Below are positions 1-11,700 of a stretch of DNA of 64,000 nucleotides, piece after piece. The position numbers and the translations under genes are program-made. Origin of the DNA: Fasciola hepatica (Eukaryota > Platyhelminthes > Trematoda > Plagiorchiida > Fasciolidae); assembly GCA_948099385.1 (NCBI GenBank), contig CANUEZ040000179.1, positions 12,905,454 to 12,969,453 of the forward strand, written 5' to 3'. Below the pieces are notes generated by a model. That model saw nothing but the letters and a program-made list of their open reading frames with translations. It made no database searches and was not told the origin of the DNA. Each line of letters starts with the position of its first letter. The first letter of the stretch is position 1.

Positions 1-32
1 CATTTACCAAATGTTTACTATTCGTCAATCAA

Positions 33-665
33 TTGAAAAGCGTCACGCCCATACGGTTGGCCGGCAGTAACTGTTACCTCAACTTGAAAGGTCCCTTCGA
101 TTCCTTTGACCAAACAGCGCTATTCAGTGCTTTTCCTCGAAAAGGTATGCCACGGAATTTGGTAAATCTACTGAGATCACTGTACTCTCATACTTCTGGC
201 AGCGTAAGGGTTTACAGTGAACTATCCATTCCATTCTAAACGACCAGTTGTATTTGACAAGGATGTTCCATTTCGCCATTCATGTTCAACTTGGTTATGG
301 ACGAGATAATGGAGAATGCCTTGCGAAGCTTTCAGGATGTGGGAGTTGGACTTGCAAATGGTGGGAAGTTATGCAACTTACATTATTCTGACGACCCTGT
401 CTATCTGTTCGAATGTATGGATCATACGCAACATGCACTAGATGGACTCACAAGAGCTGTAGCTCCATTCGGCATGCGCTTTTCCACTTCGAAGTGTAAA
501 GTGCTGTTGAGAGAATGGACGTCAACAATTCTGAACTTGATGCTCGATGGACAGAAACTAGTAATTGTCGCCGCTTCACTTACCCCGACAGCAGCTTGAC
601 GACGGATGGGAGAACGGTAGTGGAGAAGAGCACGCGAATTGGGCTACTCGTCGTGCCACATTGAA
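33..665 (+). pseudogene. Non-LTR retrotransposon reverse transcriptase fragment (decayed)
   Basis: The conceptual translation covers the central part of a LINE reverse-transcriptase domain. The order is a segment ending LKGPFDSFD (the usual first catalytic-Asp block, normally KGAFDSVD), then LRSLYSHTSG, then QGCSISPFMFN (the QGxxLSP block), then HYSDDP (the catalytic Y-x-DD box, normally YADD), then GMRFSTSKCKVLL, and after a frame change a YxxSSLTTDG-like block near 575-610. In-frame stops at 237-239 and 255-257 and a frameshift near 565 show it is dead. Both catalytic Asp of the YxDD box and the first catalytic Asp are still readable. The RT is only partial: there is no endonuclease domain, and the 5' side runs off the window edge. 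This kind of RT is very abundant in fluke genomes; I cannot name the clade securely. It is an element remnant, not a host gene. Confidence 0.85.
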
Positions 666-819
666 GCTGAATTGGTATGTTCACTATAGGGACATTATAG
701 GGCATTCCAAATAGAGACCACATGGAAAATCGATTTCGAAGAAGATGACCTCACAAGTGTGCCCCATGTGAGAACAAAAATTACTAGCCTCACTGTACAC
801 GATTTTGTTCCCCTAATTG

Positions 820-1700
820 AGTGACTAGCAGATAAATGGACCCCAAGTTCCAAGAGAGGGAACACCGGCTCGCTTTACTATGTGTACTAGAGGATAGATT
901 GTCAAACAATAACGATAGTATACCTCAAAATGAAGACAAATCGACGACAGAATCCATGCAGTCAAGAAAGACTTCAAGATGCCCAAGCAACAACAGATAG
1001 GAAACTTTCGAGACAGAAATATACAGGGACGAGTGAAGTAGCTCACGAAATAGGTCCTTATTTATGGGAGCCGTTTAGTCAATCAACGAAAAGATGAGAG
1101 ATAATGATTCGAGGTAACACACACACACACACAAGCACGGGTGAAGAACGAGCGGATTAACGTGGTTATCAGAAAGAGCGAGATCAGCGGGAGACGGAAA
1201 AGTCCAGTCGCTCACACAGATAAGAACAACTGTTAGACTCATGAGAATTGAGGTAAATCGACACTTGTCACAGAGGAAAGAGTAAGCGGAGCTGCGTGAC
1301 GCAACATGACAGTACAAAATTGTCTCGCAGATTCGAAAACCGGGGAAAAGGTCACGTAAAAGATAAACTCAAACGGATATAAACAACAGTTAGGAGCATG
1401 GGGATTACTGTCCATCAACATTTGTCATCGAGACAAGACTGAGTAGAGCTGCGTGACGCAATATGACTGAATAACAATTGTTGCACGGTTGTGGAAGTCA
1501 AGGTTATGATCGGCGTGCAATTTAGTGGTGACATTGCATGAAAGAAAAGCAAATAGTTTGATCAATACAAGATAAAATTAGGATTGGACGTATGGGACCT
1601 GGACTGCACTAATCTGACGCAGACCCTCGACAAGGCGAGCTGAATTTCTCTGCCCAAGTTCAATAAACGTTTACTCTCGTATTCTAGTTCAAGTGAAAAT
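820..1700. repeat. Interspersed repeat R1, copy 1 (uncharacterised)
   Basis: This stretch is recognisably related to 41375-42690 in the same orientation. Shared landmarks in order are a start at GTGACTAGCAGATAAA (copy 2: GTGACTCGTAGATAAA), then GGCTCGCTT, AACAATAACGATAG, ATCGACGACAGAATC, GCTGCGTGACGCAA, and near the end TTCAATAAACGTTTAC (copy 2: TTCAATAAATCTTTAC). By eye the identity is roughly two thirds, so both copies are old. No protein homology is apparent. The AATAAA near the end would fit an LTR or UTR, but no terminal dinucleotides or target duplication were found. The next 1.2 kb has no obvious counterpart. Confidence 0.6.
1233..1490. repeat. Degenerate tandem duplication inside R1 (period about 157 bp)
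   Basis: The block at 1233-1330 and the block at 1390-1490 align. Both begin after an AAC-AACTG/CAG stretch with TTAG, continue through a CAT/ACACTTGTCA-like stretch, and reach GAGCTGCGTGACGCAA, followed by ATATGAC or CATGAC. Related sequence also occurs on both sides of the insertion in the second R1 copy (near 41770 and 42421), so the duplication predates the spread of the copies. Confidence 0.5.
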
Positions 1701-3051
1701 AATTTCCCCCGAATGACAAACACATTCCACCGATATCGCTCGGAAACCACTCACAACATGCATATTCAAAGGTATTTAGTAAAACGTTTACTAAAAAAGA
1801 GAAATAAACGAGTGAAATAAATGTGCACTCACAACATCTCCCACATAAAGAATTGGGAACCAGTGAGATTTCGTGAAGAAATCTGATTCTGTTGGAGAAA
1901 TGGAATCCGTGTCGTCTTTTGTCGCTAAACAACGTTTCGCATTGATCCATCATGAGGACAAGAAAAGAACCATTTTAACCGGTTCACTGTTGAAATTAGG
2001 AATAAATTCCGAATAAAATGAGAACTTGTTCGGAAAAATACCTAATTGTGTCAATTAGAATTAAGGGTTTCATTTTAAGCTTCAAAACTATAGTCACTGG
2101 CCGAAAATAATCCCGGTTGACCTCCAAATATACGATGAAAACATGCTTCGTAGACTTTGCATTTGATACTTCGAAATGAGCAAATCTGAAACATGGAGAT
2201 GTGTTTGTCTCATCATATTTTCATTTATCCAATGTGGTACTAAGTCCCCATGGATTGTTCATCGTGCCATAACAAACTGTGATGTCCACGTGTTCGTATT
2301 GTGAGCAGTCTGTTGTCAATTGGTCTTGGTGTGCATGCCTTGAATGGTGAGGATTTATCTGTTCGACCATGTCAATTTTGTGAGTGGGCATAATCTATTG
2401 TATCCTAAGTCGAAATACAGTTCTTTTTTTCGTTCACTCTTTCACACTGTTTACCTCCGATTTTGTGAGCACCCCTAATGAATCCACATTCAGCTCTATC
2501 ACCGAATATGAAAGGTTGAAATTCTTCTGTTTTGATATTTGATTTCCCATTTCATGTGCTCCACAGCAACGTGCAACTGTGGTACGTTTGAGAAATTGAT
2601 CGATCACTTCTGAAAAACTTACTTCAGGGTATAACGGATAACAACGTGTTCATTTCCGTTTGCGGATTCAAACCTAACTCACAATTACATGCTGCACCAG
2701 AAGAGTACTTGACACGGAGAAACCGTCTACTCGTTTACATAACTCAACCAATCCTAGACACATTCAAATACACACACGTTTGATGGTATTCTTAGTGTCT
2801 GCGATATTGTATTCTGTCTAGTCGTATATCAAGGTGGTTGGTTGTAAATAAGGTATTTGTTATTTGTTCGATTATCTAAATGGAGGACGCAAAAGATCAT
2901 TCAACAAGTGCCCTCGAGGGTGCCCGATTGACAATGAATTAGCTTGTGCGTTATTGTTTGGTGATGATATGTGATTGGTGGGTGAAATTCGATCACAGTT
3001 TATTTGACACCATTTATTCATGTACATTTACGCTTGAGTTTGTATATATAA

Positions 3052-3054
<3 letters not shown>
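1701..3054. other. No recognised feature
   Basis: AT-rich sequence with only short open frames. No tRNA box B, retroelement motif or splice-site pair stood out on either strand. Confidence 0.5.
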
Positions 3055-3112
<58 letters not shown>

Positions 3113-3115
3113 TAC

Positions 3116-3146
<31 letters not shown>

Positions 3147-3147
3147 A
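3055..3147. repeat. (TA)n-(TG)n compound microsatellite
   Basis: About 70 bp of TA dinucleotides with two ATAC interruptions are followed directly by TG dinucleotides. The open frame crossing it, with Tyr-Ile repeats, is an artefact of the repeat. Confidence 0.95.
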
Positions 3148-4185
3148 TCACCTCAGCGTTAGTGAATGAGAAAATCGAGATATACACAATTGATCAGTCA
3201 TAAACTGATCAAATGGTGCACAACACTCACATGCAGACCCAAAATCGGTTTCTCAACAACATGCACAAATCGTCTTATTTGAAACGTGCTAAGTTGTCCA
3301 TGTTTGTTCCAACTCACGTCTCATCATATTGGTCACCTTAAGAATGACAAAGCGCTGAGATTGCTTATTTATTCTGGACCCGGCTATGAAGGGCTGTTAG
3401 GTTTCCCGATTATAATACAAATGATTCGCCCACCTAGTGGCTGGACACATTGGAGGAGATAGCCCGATGTCATTACCGTTGGTGTATTTTATCGACCTTA
3501 TACTATTATTCATAATTGTATGGCTACTGTTTCATACCATTTTTCTTCTTGATTTCTTATTGAGGTTCACTTCAAGTGATAAAATCCACAACATCAGCAC
3601 CCATTGCATGATCGGCGTTTGTTTGAAATGAATAGAACATTTCTAGAACTCCTTATCGGTCATCGTTGAACATTCACTCTATTATCTCTCTCTCTCTCTC
3701 ATACACACACATACACATACACATACACACACACATGCTCACGTCCTCGATAGCTCGAATTGGTTCTAAATACCCTCACGGGTTTGATTCCATTTGGTTT
3801 ACCCTCATGTATACAGTAACGGGTTTCCTACGGAACCTTCATATCGGTTCCTAGAGTGCATTCGAATATCATATATGTTTCATTGTTTTATCACTTTCGT
3901 TGTGATCCATCGTCAGCGTTGAACGAGTGTGATCAACGGTATTGAATATTACAAGAAAATTTCAAGCCATTTCATTAGTATTGCACAATAATACTCTACC
4001 CGTCACAATCGAATTTTCTCCCGACACAGGTATTCCTCCTGGTAAGCGATCTTTGCATTCATCGAACACGCACAATCTGGAACATGTTGCTCATCTGAAT
4101 CGAATGGGTTGATGTTTGTAACGCATCACAACACTGATGCATGCAATGTTTCGGATGATGGTGATAACAACTATAAGGGTGCTGT
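3148..4185. other. No gene recognised; short (TC)n-(AC)n tract at 3686-3736
   Basis: A CT-dinucleotide run followed by an imperfect AC/CATACA run lies at about 3686-3736. The remainder has no supported coding or RNA feature. Confidence 0.55.
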
Positions 4186-4320
4186 TCATTATGATGTGGA
4201 TGATGATGATAATTTTGTTAATGATGATGGTGATGATGATGCTGCTGATGATGCTGCTGCTGCTGATGATGATGTTGATGACGATATTAATAATGGGGAA
4301 GATGATGATGGTGATTTTGA
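4186..4320. repeat. Imperfect (GAT)n trinucleotide repeat
   Basis: GATGAT units with GCT, GTT and AAT variants. The repeat creates an Asp-rich open frame of about 100 codons (4109-4423) on the plus strand, and Met-rich and Ile-rich frames in the other registers. All three readings look equally open because of the repeat, so I do not call a gene. Confidence 0.85.
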
Positions 4321-4919
4321 TCCTGATTCTGATTTTTGTGTGTACTTGAATGAGGACAATAATATAGAGACCTTTCACGACGATGATATTTATGATGTTC
4401 CAAATCTGTTTTATTTCCGATAGTCAAATCTATTCAAAGATACCTAAAATATTTTTGGAGTGTAGTAATTTGGACCATGTTATCCTTATTCATCCTTACT
4501 GTCATGCCTAAGATTAGCTCCTTGTAAGTGCTGGTCCAGTTTTGTCAAAGGGTATTACTAAAGCCGCATTTTCTTTCGCCGGAAATATAATATAGATCTA
4601 AACAGTGTGTAGTTTTCGACAGACTCACCATCGATAGATAGCCCAGTTGGGCTGGAAGACAGACAGTGGTCACCTGTCCCAAATCGATGTCAAATCTGGA
4701 ACTAGAGAAGCATTTTGATGACTCTATCCGTTTGTCATAATACAACCCAGAATCAACCAACCAGCAGCAACTTCTGCCCCAACCTATTGGGACCCAGTAA
4801 GCTAGTAAAGCTTTCAGCTAAATAGCCAGTGATAAGACCCGGCGATGTACAGTAAAGTCCAGCCTATCGAAATTTTGAGTGATGCGTACCGACCAATTCT
4901 GACCACAAGTTTGATTTCC

Positions 4920-5965
4920 TTTAATGTATGTCAGGAGATATTACTCCGGTCCGTTATCAACAAAGCATGGTGGCGGCATTGATAAACTACATTGGATCAT
5001 CTTCACATACCTCCATATGCGTGCAGTGCGCGTTGACGTTTCTTACTCTCTGAGCAAAATTTCCTTCATCATGACAGTACTGTTTTCCTTGTCGAGGAGT
5101 GGCGCACCGTCAAGGATCTTTAGTGATAACGGTACAGATTTCGTTGGGGCTCAAGGGAAATTAAAGAACCTAGAAGGAAACTGGTCTAGCCATAAGGTCG
5201 TTAATAGATTGTTTCAAAGGGGTTTGCAGTGACATTTCGATCTCCCACAAGCTAGTCACTACGGTGGCTTACTGGAAATAGTGATGCTTTCGGTTTAGGG
5301 GATACTTCTATCAATTTGTGACGAACTGCCGATGACTGACAAGATATTAGTGAAATTTGTTACGGAGTGTGAGCGGATAGTAAACCGAGTACCGCTAGTA
5401 CCTGTCACCTCGGACTGTCGTGATCTGCCAGTGCTCAAGCCCAACGGCCTACTTATTCTGAGAACAAATTCGCGAGATAATCAGGTGAATTCATTGTGAG
5501 GTAGGATGATTTGTCAGTGGAGACATACAAACAACCTTGCATCTGTGTTTTGGAAGAGATGGACCAAGGAATATCTACCACCTTTACAGCAGCGGCAGAA
5601 ACGGATTACTCAGGAAAGCCCTTTCAGATCAGGTAATTTGATGCTATTTGTTTCCGAGGCGTTGCCGAGTTGCCAATGACCTATCGGAGGTATTGAATGC
5701 ACGTTACCTTCAGGCGACGGCTTAGCGCGAACGGCAACAGTGCATACTAGTGGAGGACTAGTGCCCCGTGACATAAGAAACATATCATACTGAAGCTGAA
5801 CCGAACACGTGGTCTAGGTTCAGCAACCTAATCTTGTCGAGTGGGAGAGAGATCTTCGGATCTGCCTAACCGGGAAGGACCATGGAGAGTTAAACCGCTT
5901 GTCCAACTTGAGGCTGCTATTGATTATGATCAGTTTTACGTACGGGCGAGCCGCTGTATGAGGTT
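4920..5965 (+). pseudogene. BEL/Pao LTR-retrotransposon pol, integrase 3' part (broken)
   Basis: The translation matches the integrase core and C-terminal part of BEL/Pao elements. YSGPLSTKHGG (integrase start) is followed by MRAVRVDVSYSL, then FSDNGTDFVGA, which carries the second catalytic Asp in the SDNGTNF block. After that come a DLPQASHYGGLLE block (the catalytic Glu region, normally APHFGGxWE), LVPVTSDCRDLPVLKPN, and finally FWKRWTKEYLPPLQQRQK, typical of the family's C-terminal tail. Breaks are an in-frame TGA at 5230-5232, where the family normally has Trp, a TAG near 5296, and frameshifts near 5490 and 5680. Protease, RT and RNase H are absent upstream, so this is a 5'-truncated relic. 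Family identification is secure; activity is excluded. Confidence 0.85.
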
Positions 5966-6660
5966 AAATACGTCTAGGGGAGCACGAGGGTAACCCGGGT
6001 CGGATTTTCGGGGCCGGTGTAAAGGAGTTCAAGGAACTTTGTTCCCTTCATCAAGATTTCATATTACAAACAGCTTTATTCTTTTTGTAAGAACTATCAT
6101 CACCGGAGTTTCGATTATTTGTTCCATTGCACTTAACAGTTGTCTCAAATCGGACCCTCAACTTTGCCTCGAGTGTTGGTCGCTGAGCTTGAACTTTGCC
6201 GTGACTGTATTCAGTAGTTTTATTTTCTGTTTCTAACCGTTTGCTGTAATTTAGCTGCTGTTTTGATTCACTGTTCACTTTTGGGGAGCAAGAGCCCAGA
6301 AGGAACACTATCGAAGTTTGCTTAGTGTAAAACTGCCTAATTTGTTGTATACAGTGTCGTACCTGTTCGAAATGTGCTTGGTTTTGAATTGTGTCGTAAA
6401 TAGTTACTACGCTTCTCTCAAGCCTTCCATTGGCTGGACTCTACAAGGTCTTTGAATCCGTGCACTGAGCACGATTCTTTTGGTTGCGGTCGTTCGGCAT
6501 CTTATATAAGCAGTCTATTTTTGGTTGATAAAACGAAGTAGCTTGAAACCAGAAGAGGTTCTTCATCGTAAGTAATAGGCGACAGCAGTACAGACAGTAC
6601 ATGCTCCAATTCTAGTCCCTAACAGTCTGTTTGATTGCTATATTGCTTTACAGATGATGA
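5966..6660 (+). other. Possible 3' LTR / non-coding end of the BEL/Pao relic
   Basis: Sequence just downstream of the integrase tail. A purine-rich AGGGGAGCACGAGGG stretch (5976-5990) sits where a polypurine tract would be, and a TG start is possible at 6017. A TATA-like CTTATATAAG lies at about 6501-6510. No second LTR exists in the window to align against, so the limits and the assignment are inferred from position only. Confidence 0.3.
6501..6510 (+). promoter_or_regulatory. TATA-like box in the putative LTR
   Basis: CTTATATAAG lies about 0.5 kb into the putative LTR, where an LTR core promoter would be expected. Only the motif itself is seen. Confidence 0.25.
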
Positions 6661-6699
6661 CAACTTCACCGCCAAACTTTCATGAACTATCTTCAGTTT

Positions 6700-7074
6700 G
6701 TTTGGTTGACTCTCCTTTTGGACTCCATGCTTCACGCGCAAACCTCAGGTCATCCGACCAACCTGCACTCGGAAGCACCAGACTCTTGCTAGAGCTCATC
6801 AGTGGTGCGTATCCTCCGCCACACCCAGGGTTTGAACCCGGGCACTCCCATCTCGAAGGCGTGTGTGTTACCACTGCGCCACCCCGCTCCCGTCCGAGCT
6901 GATCCGAATCACCAAGTTAAGCTTGTTCAGATGTCGACCTCTATGACAGCCAGAAATGCCCGACAGCTTCAAATGGAGACACGGTACCGGACCTAGTTAA
7001 CTCCAAGCGAATGCCTCCCACCAGATCAGGTCGTCTCCACAGAATGAGGGCAACCGACCCACATTTTTAAACCT
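6700..7074 (-). mobile_element. Hammerhead SINE copy A
   Basis: tRNA-related SINE read on the minus strand. It has a head of about 180 nt (7074 to about 6895), then a tRNA-like pol III promoter with box A at 6871-6881 (TGGCGCAGTGG) and box B at 6829-6839 (GGGTTCAAACC), then a hammerhead ribozyme relic, then a conserved 3' part with GTCGGATGACCTGAGG and GTCCAAAAGG. The terminal AT tail and the block next to it are missing. It is about 95% identical by eye to copy D over the head, so it is fairly young. Such elements are non-autonomous and depend on a LINE for mobility. Confidence 0.8.
6775..6808 (-). ncRNA. Hammerhead ribozyme relic in SINE copy A
   Basis: Read on the minus strand: stem I strand GCACCA (6808-6803), core CTGATGA (6802-6796), a stem II hairpin with CTCT/AGAG, cleavage triplet GTC, and stem I return strand TGGTGC (6780-6775). 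The GAAA core and stem III are deleted, about 11 nt relative to the other copies, so this copy cannot cleave. Confidence 0.6.
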
Positions 7075-7087
7075 GCTTCGCGTTTTT

Positions 7088-7089
<2 letters not shown>

Positions 7090-7157
<68 letters not shown>
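7090..7157. repeat. (AT)n microsatellite between SINE copies
   Basis: AT dinucleotides with one AA interruption. Members of this SINE family end in ATATAT tails, so the tract probably grew from a SINE tail. Confidence 0.9.
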
Positions 7158-7161
<4 letters not shown>

Positions 7162-7465
7162 CAATTACCTGCTAGTAGTGTGGGATTGTTTAGTCTTTGT
7201 TTGGTTGACTGTCCTTTTGGACTCTACGTTTCACGCGCAAACCTCAGTGGTAACACACACGCCTTCGAGATGGAAGGGCCCGGGTTCAAACTCTGGGTGT
7301 GGCGGAAGATACGCACCACTGATTAGCTCTAACTAAAGCGAAACTCGAGTGTAGGTTGGTCGGATGACCTGAGGTATGCGCGTGAAACTTGGAGTCCAAA
7401 AGGACAGTCAACCAAACAGATTAAACAACCCCACACTACTCGCAAGTAATTGCGTGATATATATC
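7150..7465 (+). mobile_element. Foldback hammerhead SINE, copy B
   Basis: Two inverted arms of about 96 bp, 7150-7246 and 7370-7464, pair with about 90% identity by eye. Shared blocks include CACGCAATTAC, TAGTGTGGG, TTGGTTGACTGTCC and CACGCGCA. The left arm is an antisense copy of the SINE 3' end. The right part is a sense SINE starting inside box A (GTGGTAACAC), with box B GGGTTCAAACT near 7272 and an ATATAT tail. The result is a long hairpin with a 120-nt loop holding the tRNA-like and ribozyme segments. Confidence 0.75.
7313..7356 (+). ncRNA. Hammerhead ribozyme relic in SINE copy B
   Basis: Stem I strand GCACCA (7313-7318), core CTGATTA (7319-7325; one change from CTGATGA), stem II GCTCT-AACT-AAAGC, GAAA at 7340-7343 and an ACTC/GAGT stem III are present. 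The cleavage-site C and the returning stem I strand TGGTGC are deleted. It is therefore inactive, but complementary to the part kept in copy A. Confidence 0.6.
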
Positions 7466-7473
7466 TTCAGTTT

Positions 7474-7899
7474 TTCAAGCTCATCGCATATCGTGCTTCT
7501 GGGAGTACACGTCCATCAACTATCCTACTTTTAGTTAGTTTAATTTACTCGGATGATGTCCATATAGTCTTGTGAAATCTGTCTTCCCTATCAACCATTT
7601 GTAGTGTGCAGTCCACGTAAGTGCAGAGCAGTTCATAAAAATCGAGGGCGCAGAGGACACGTCCGAAGCAAACAGTATTGAGTGAATTCAATTTTTAAAA
7701 GTTGGTCTATAAACAAGTTGAGATGAGTTTAAGAAACGATATACTCATTCAATAGTGCAAATTTGCTAGCGGCTCACGTAAGCATTGATGTTTTGCGCCT
7801 CACCCTCACGCGTCACTCAAAAGCGAATAATGTTTGTGACTGCTTTTGTACTGCATCCTGCCTCGATATTCAGTACGTGCAGTAAGGCTCAGGATGGCT

Positions 7900-7900
<1 letters not shown>
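7474..7900. other. No recognised feature
   Basis: Unique-looking sequence with only short open frames and no motif I can name. Confidence 0.5.

Positions 7901-7978
<78 letters not shown>
7901..7978. repeat. (AT)n microsatellite
   Basis: About 78 bp of uninterrupted AT dinucleotides. Open frames crossing it on both strands (Tyr-Ile repeats) are artefacts. Confidence 0.95.
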
Positions 7979-7982
<4 letters not shown>

Positions 7983-8484
7983 TTTCACAGTGACAGGGTA
8001 AATTAAGCCCAAATGATAGGGACATTTCAAGGGTGTTACTGTTGTAGATATGCTTGTGATATTTTACTAAGGTTTGTCAAAAGTTGTCCTAGGGTAAACG
8101 AGACCTTTTCGATCTCAGTGGATGAGAAAGTATTACTTAAAAATATATATATCTGGTTTTATTCCGCTTAGTGCAATACCCGTGCAGTTTTCTTCGCCAA
8201 TTCTTCTGTCTCTCTCTAGCCGCTTACATGATACGCTAACAGATCAGAAGGTCTGGTGTGCAGGATGACGACTGGTACAGCTTCATTCATATGTAAATTT
8301 GGCACAAAAGTATAAGCTGACCATTGGTGTTAAACACTGAGAAACCGGTAAATATGTTAATCGAGGGTAAAAAGTTGAATGCAGTCAAAATGAAGAGCAG
8401 TACCTTGGTTGCTGAACAGGGGAGGTCAAATAGGCATTCATCAAGGTACGCATTCCCTGGCTGTTCCCTATAATTCTTCTCGAA

Positions 8485-8768
<284 letters not shown>

Positions 8769-11700
8769 AAAGCGTTAACAGTAGGACAAGCTCTACTGAC
8801 CACTGCCTTTCCCACCATGTTGCACGTTGAATTAGAAACTATGAATATACAAGATGAGAGTGGACCTACACGGGTGGGAAAAGGAAAGAAGAATGCGCTA
8901 GTAGCCAACAGACGGAATACACAGTCTAACTGTACAAACGCACATCGATCGGTCATTCTGATTCGATAGAAAGTGACAACACGATCGCCACTGTTCGCGG
9001 TTCGCAGCGGTATCCTTCAGTGTCTCCAGCCAACTGGTAGACAGATATTTTGGACCTCAACTACAAGACGTGAAGCACCTACTTTTTCTAAGTTTGCTGG
9101 TACTACTACCATCGTTATCACTAGCGAGAATAGAAATTTGGACCTTCAGGAGTGAAACAAGAATTACTGAGAACCTAATGCGTTTTAGTTAGGGGTCTTC
9201 AGTATCATACGTACACTGATCCAACTTTGTCCACTCAAAGGCTGCCGTAGTAGGATTAGAACTTAGTTTTTTTGTTTATACTGTGCATCACTTTTTTCAG
9301 CACTGGTAAAACCCTGTGCACTTTTACAGCACTGGTGTGATGAAAATTACTGGACAGACAAGTTATTGTTTGCCAAATAGCAAGTTCAAAATTAAAACAA
9401 TGGGAATTCTTCAGGTATTAACATTCTCCATTAGTTACTTAAAGGGACCAGAAGACCGGATTTTGGTCAGCCTTTTGGTTATCCTGATTGGTTCCTATCA
9501 GTCTCAGTCAAGTTAATCACACATGATGTAGCGTTCAATTCTAACTGATGATGGACCTCAACGACCAATCAGCCACACACCAACAAACTCCTATACACAA
9601 TAATGACAACTATCCGACTGGAAGAAAAGGGGATACTCTGTGTTTCTTTACCTTTTCATGACGACCTGAGTGCTGATACTGTAGTATAAGTAATTTCCTG
9701 AACAACTTATACCTCCTACTATTGCAATTGGTTTGAATAATGTGGACTTTTCGTAATAAATTATTACACAGTGCTCTTTCTCACTATATGAATACATTTT
9801 CGGAGATCTAGCAGCCTTGAATTGCTTATATTTGTCTTCAAACCGAAGGACCAACACGGAGTCCATGTGTTATAAATCTTACTGTCATTTCAGTGAGCCA
9901 TTCAAATTCAGCTGCTATGTGTTCTATATCGATTTGAAGCTCACTTCCTGTAAATGGTGATGGATAAACCGGATAAAACAACTGCTTTTAATATACAACC
10001 ATACCCACACAATAACACCCTCGAATTTTATATTTTGTCCATTACCTTTGTTTGTGAGAGCCGAATAATTTTGTCCCCTGTAGAGCCGTGTACCAATAAA
10101 ACAGCTTCCTTTTCCGGATTCCAAATAAAATCGAAATATAAATTTTCAGAATCATCCGAAGGAATATTCTAGAAGATTCTTCGTTTAGCTCACCGGTTGA
10201 CCGCATTGAATCTAGCCATGTATCACTTGGAGACTGATAAAGAGGAGATTAGGGATTTAAAAAAAAGCAACTATTTTCAGGTCTCCACCTTAGCGGGCTT
10301 TTGAACTAAATCACAGACCCCATCCACTGTTTAGTGCAGCTTGCGTTCAGCCAACAGACCCACCTAAAGGTGGCTACATTGAACGCCTAGGACATTTGAC
10401 AAAATCGGTTCGCATTCTCACCGATTGTCTGCAGTGGTCTTGTTCGTAGCTCAGGTCGATGATTTTCACTGGTTCCCGATCGTTGTGCCTGATGTGGCTG
10501 CCATCTCTGTGGACGATGAAGTTTGATGAACCTAAAAACCGAGTTCTATGATCAGAAAATCATTCAGACGGATCACATTGGACAAACAGTTAAATAACAC
10601 CTTTTGTATTTAGTCAGCTTGTGCGAGGAGTTACATGTGAACGAAATAAACTTCGATAATTGGATATACAGAACCATAGAATATATTTTCGTAATTCGGT
10701 GTGACGGTTGATATCGTTTAGGAAGTCTGTTTGGGCTACGTTGATTTTAAGAGAGGAGGAAGTATCAGAATAAAATGTACCCGCACTAACCGTCCCCTGC
10801 TATTTTGAAACGGAAGGACTTCTAAAACAATAGAAATGTTACTCAGAGTCGCAGGGCGACATTTCGTCTACATTCAAATGACGTCAGCCTATAACAGTGT
10901 GCGGGTCTGTACTAGTTCTAGCAAAAGGGCTTTATCAATTTAAGAAGATTATGCAAACATGCCAACAGGTAGACGAGTACCTTGTCTGTGACATTCCAAC
11001 AAACGCTATAGCACTGAAAGTGTTAGATGTTAGGCCGATTTGTCAGGACATTTTGACACAATTGTCTTCAGATCACTGAATTTTATTTCTGATTCCAAAG
11101 GTTAGTATACAGACTACAAAGGTTACCCGTAAATCTCGCTCTATTTTTTTCTATTTTGAAGCTTTAGTAATCTACTTATGTTGCACATCAGTTAATTTAC
11201 TGAAAAATCTCTTTATACCGGGGCTCGAGAGGACACTCATTTTTGGCAACTCCATTTCCTGAATTTTACAGTTAAAGAAGCACTGGGGTAGTGTGCATGG
11301 AAATAAGGCTTACACTGATAAAATAGATTGGTTTATGAATAAGGAATAATAAAATGCTCCTCTTTTTCGGGTCACACAACACATACATCATCATTTAATC
11401 ACTCTTATCTTGATATTCAAGCATTATTCTCAAACAGGTATTCCTTGCTGCAGTAGCTAGAGGATACAGTCATCAAGAGCAATCTTCTTTATCGTGTCCT
11501 TTCTCTATGTTTATCAATTATCGAGCAGGCCGTCACCATTCGCATGACCAATTAATTATGTCTAGTCTGGTGTTGGCTGGTCATTAAAAAAGGCTATCAA
11601 TTGCTCGGTGGTCTCTAGAGCTTTCAAATGGTGGTTTCATGTTCTCATCACACCATCTGTGAAGATGAGACATGGGACCGAGACGGCACGCGTAATTTGG

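Larger units (their letters stand above)
6688..7473 (+). mobile_element. Compound SINE insertion bounded by a 12-bp target-site duplication
   Basis: TATCTTCAGTTT occurs at 6688-6699 and again, without mismatch, at 7462-7473. Between them lie, left to right, an antisense SINE copy with its extended 5' head (6700-7074), an (AT)n tract (7090-7157), an antisense 3' fragment of the same SINE (7150-7246) and a sense SINE copy truncated at its 5' side (7247-7461) whose AT tail abuts the right-hand duplication. The simplest reading is one insertion event whose 3' end is on the right. A chance 12-bp match exactly at both SINE edges is unlikely. Two independent insertions remain possible. Confidence 0.65.

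Noticed and set aside
4109..4423. Asp-rich 104-codon open frame
   Set aside because: It is generated by an imperfect (GAT)n repeat; Met-rich and Ile-rich readings in the other frames are equally open.
7901..7978. Open frames with Tyr-Ile repeats on both strands
   Set aside because: Artefact of the (AT)n microsatellite.
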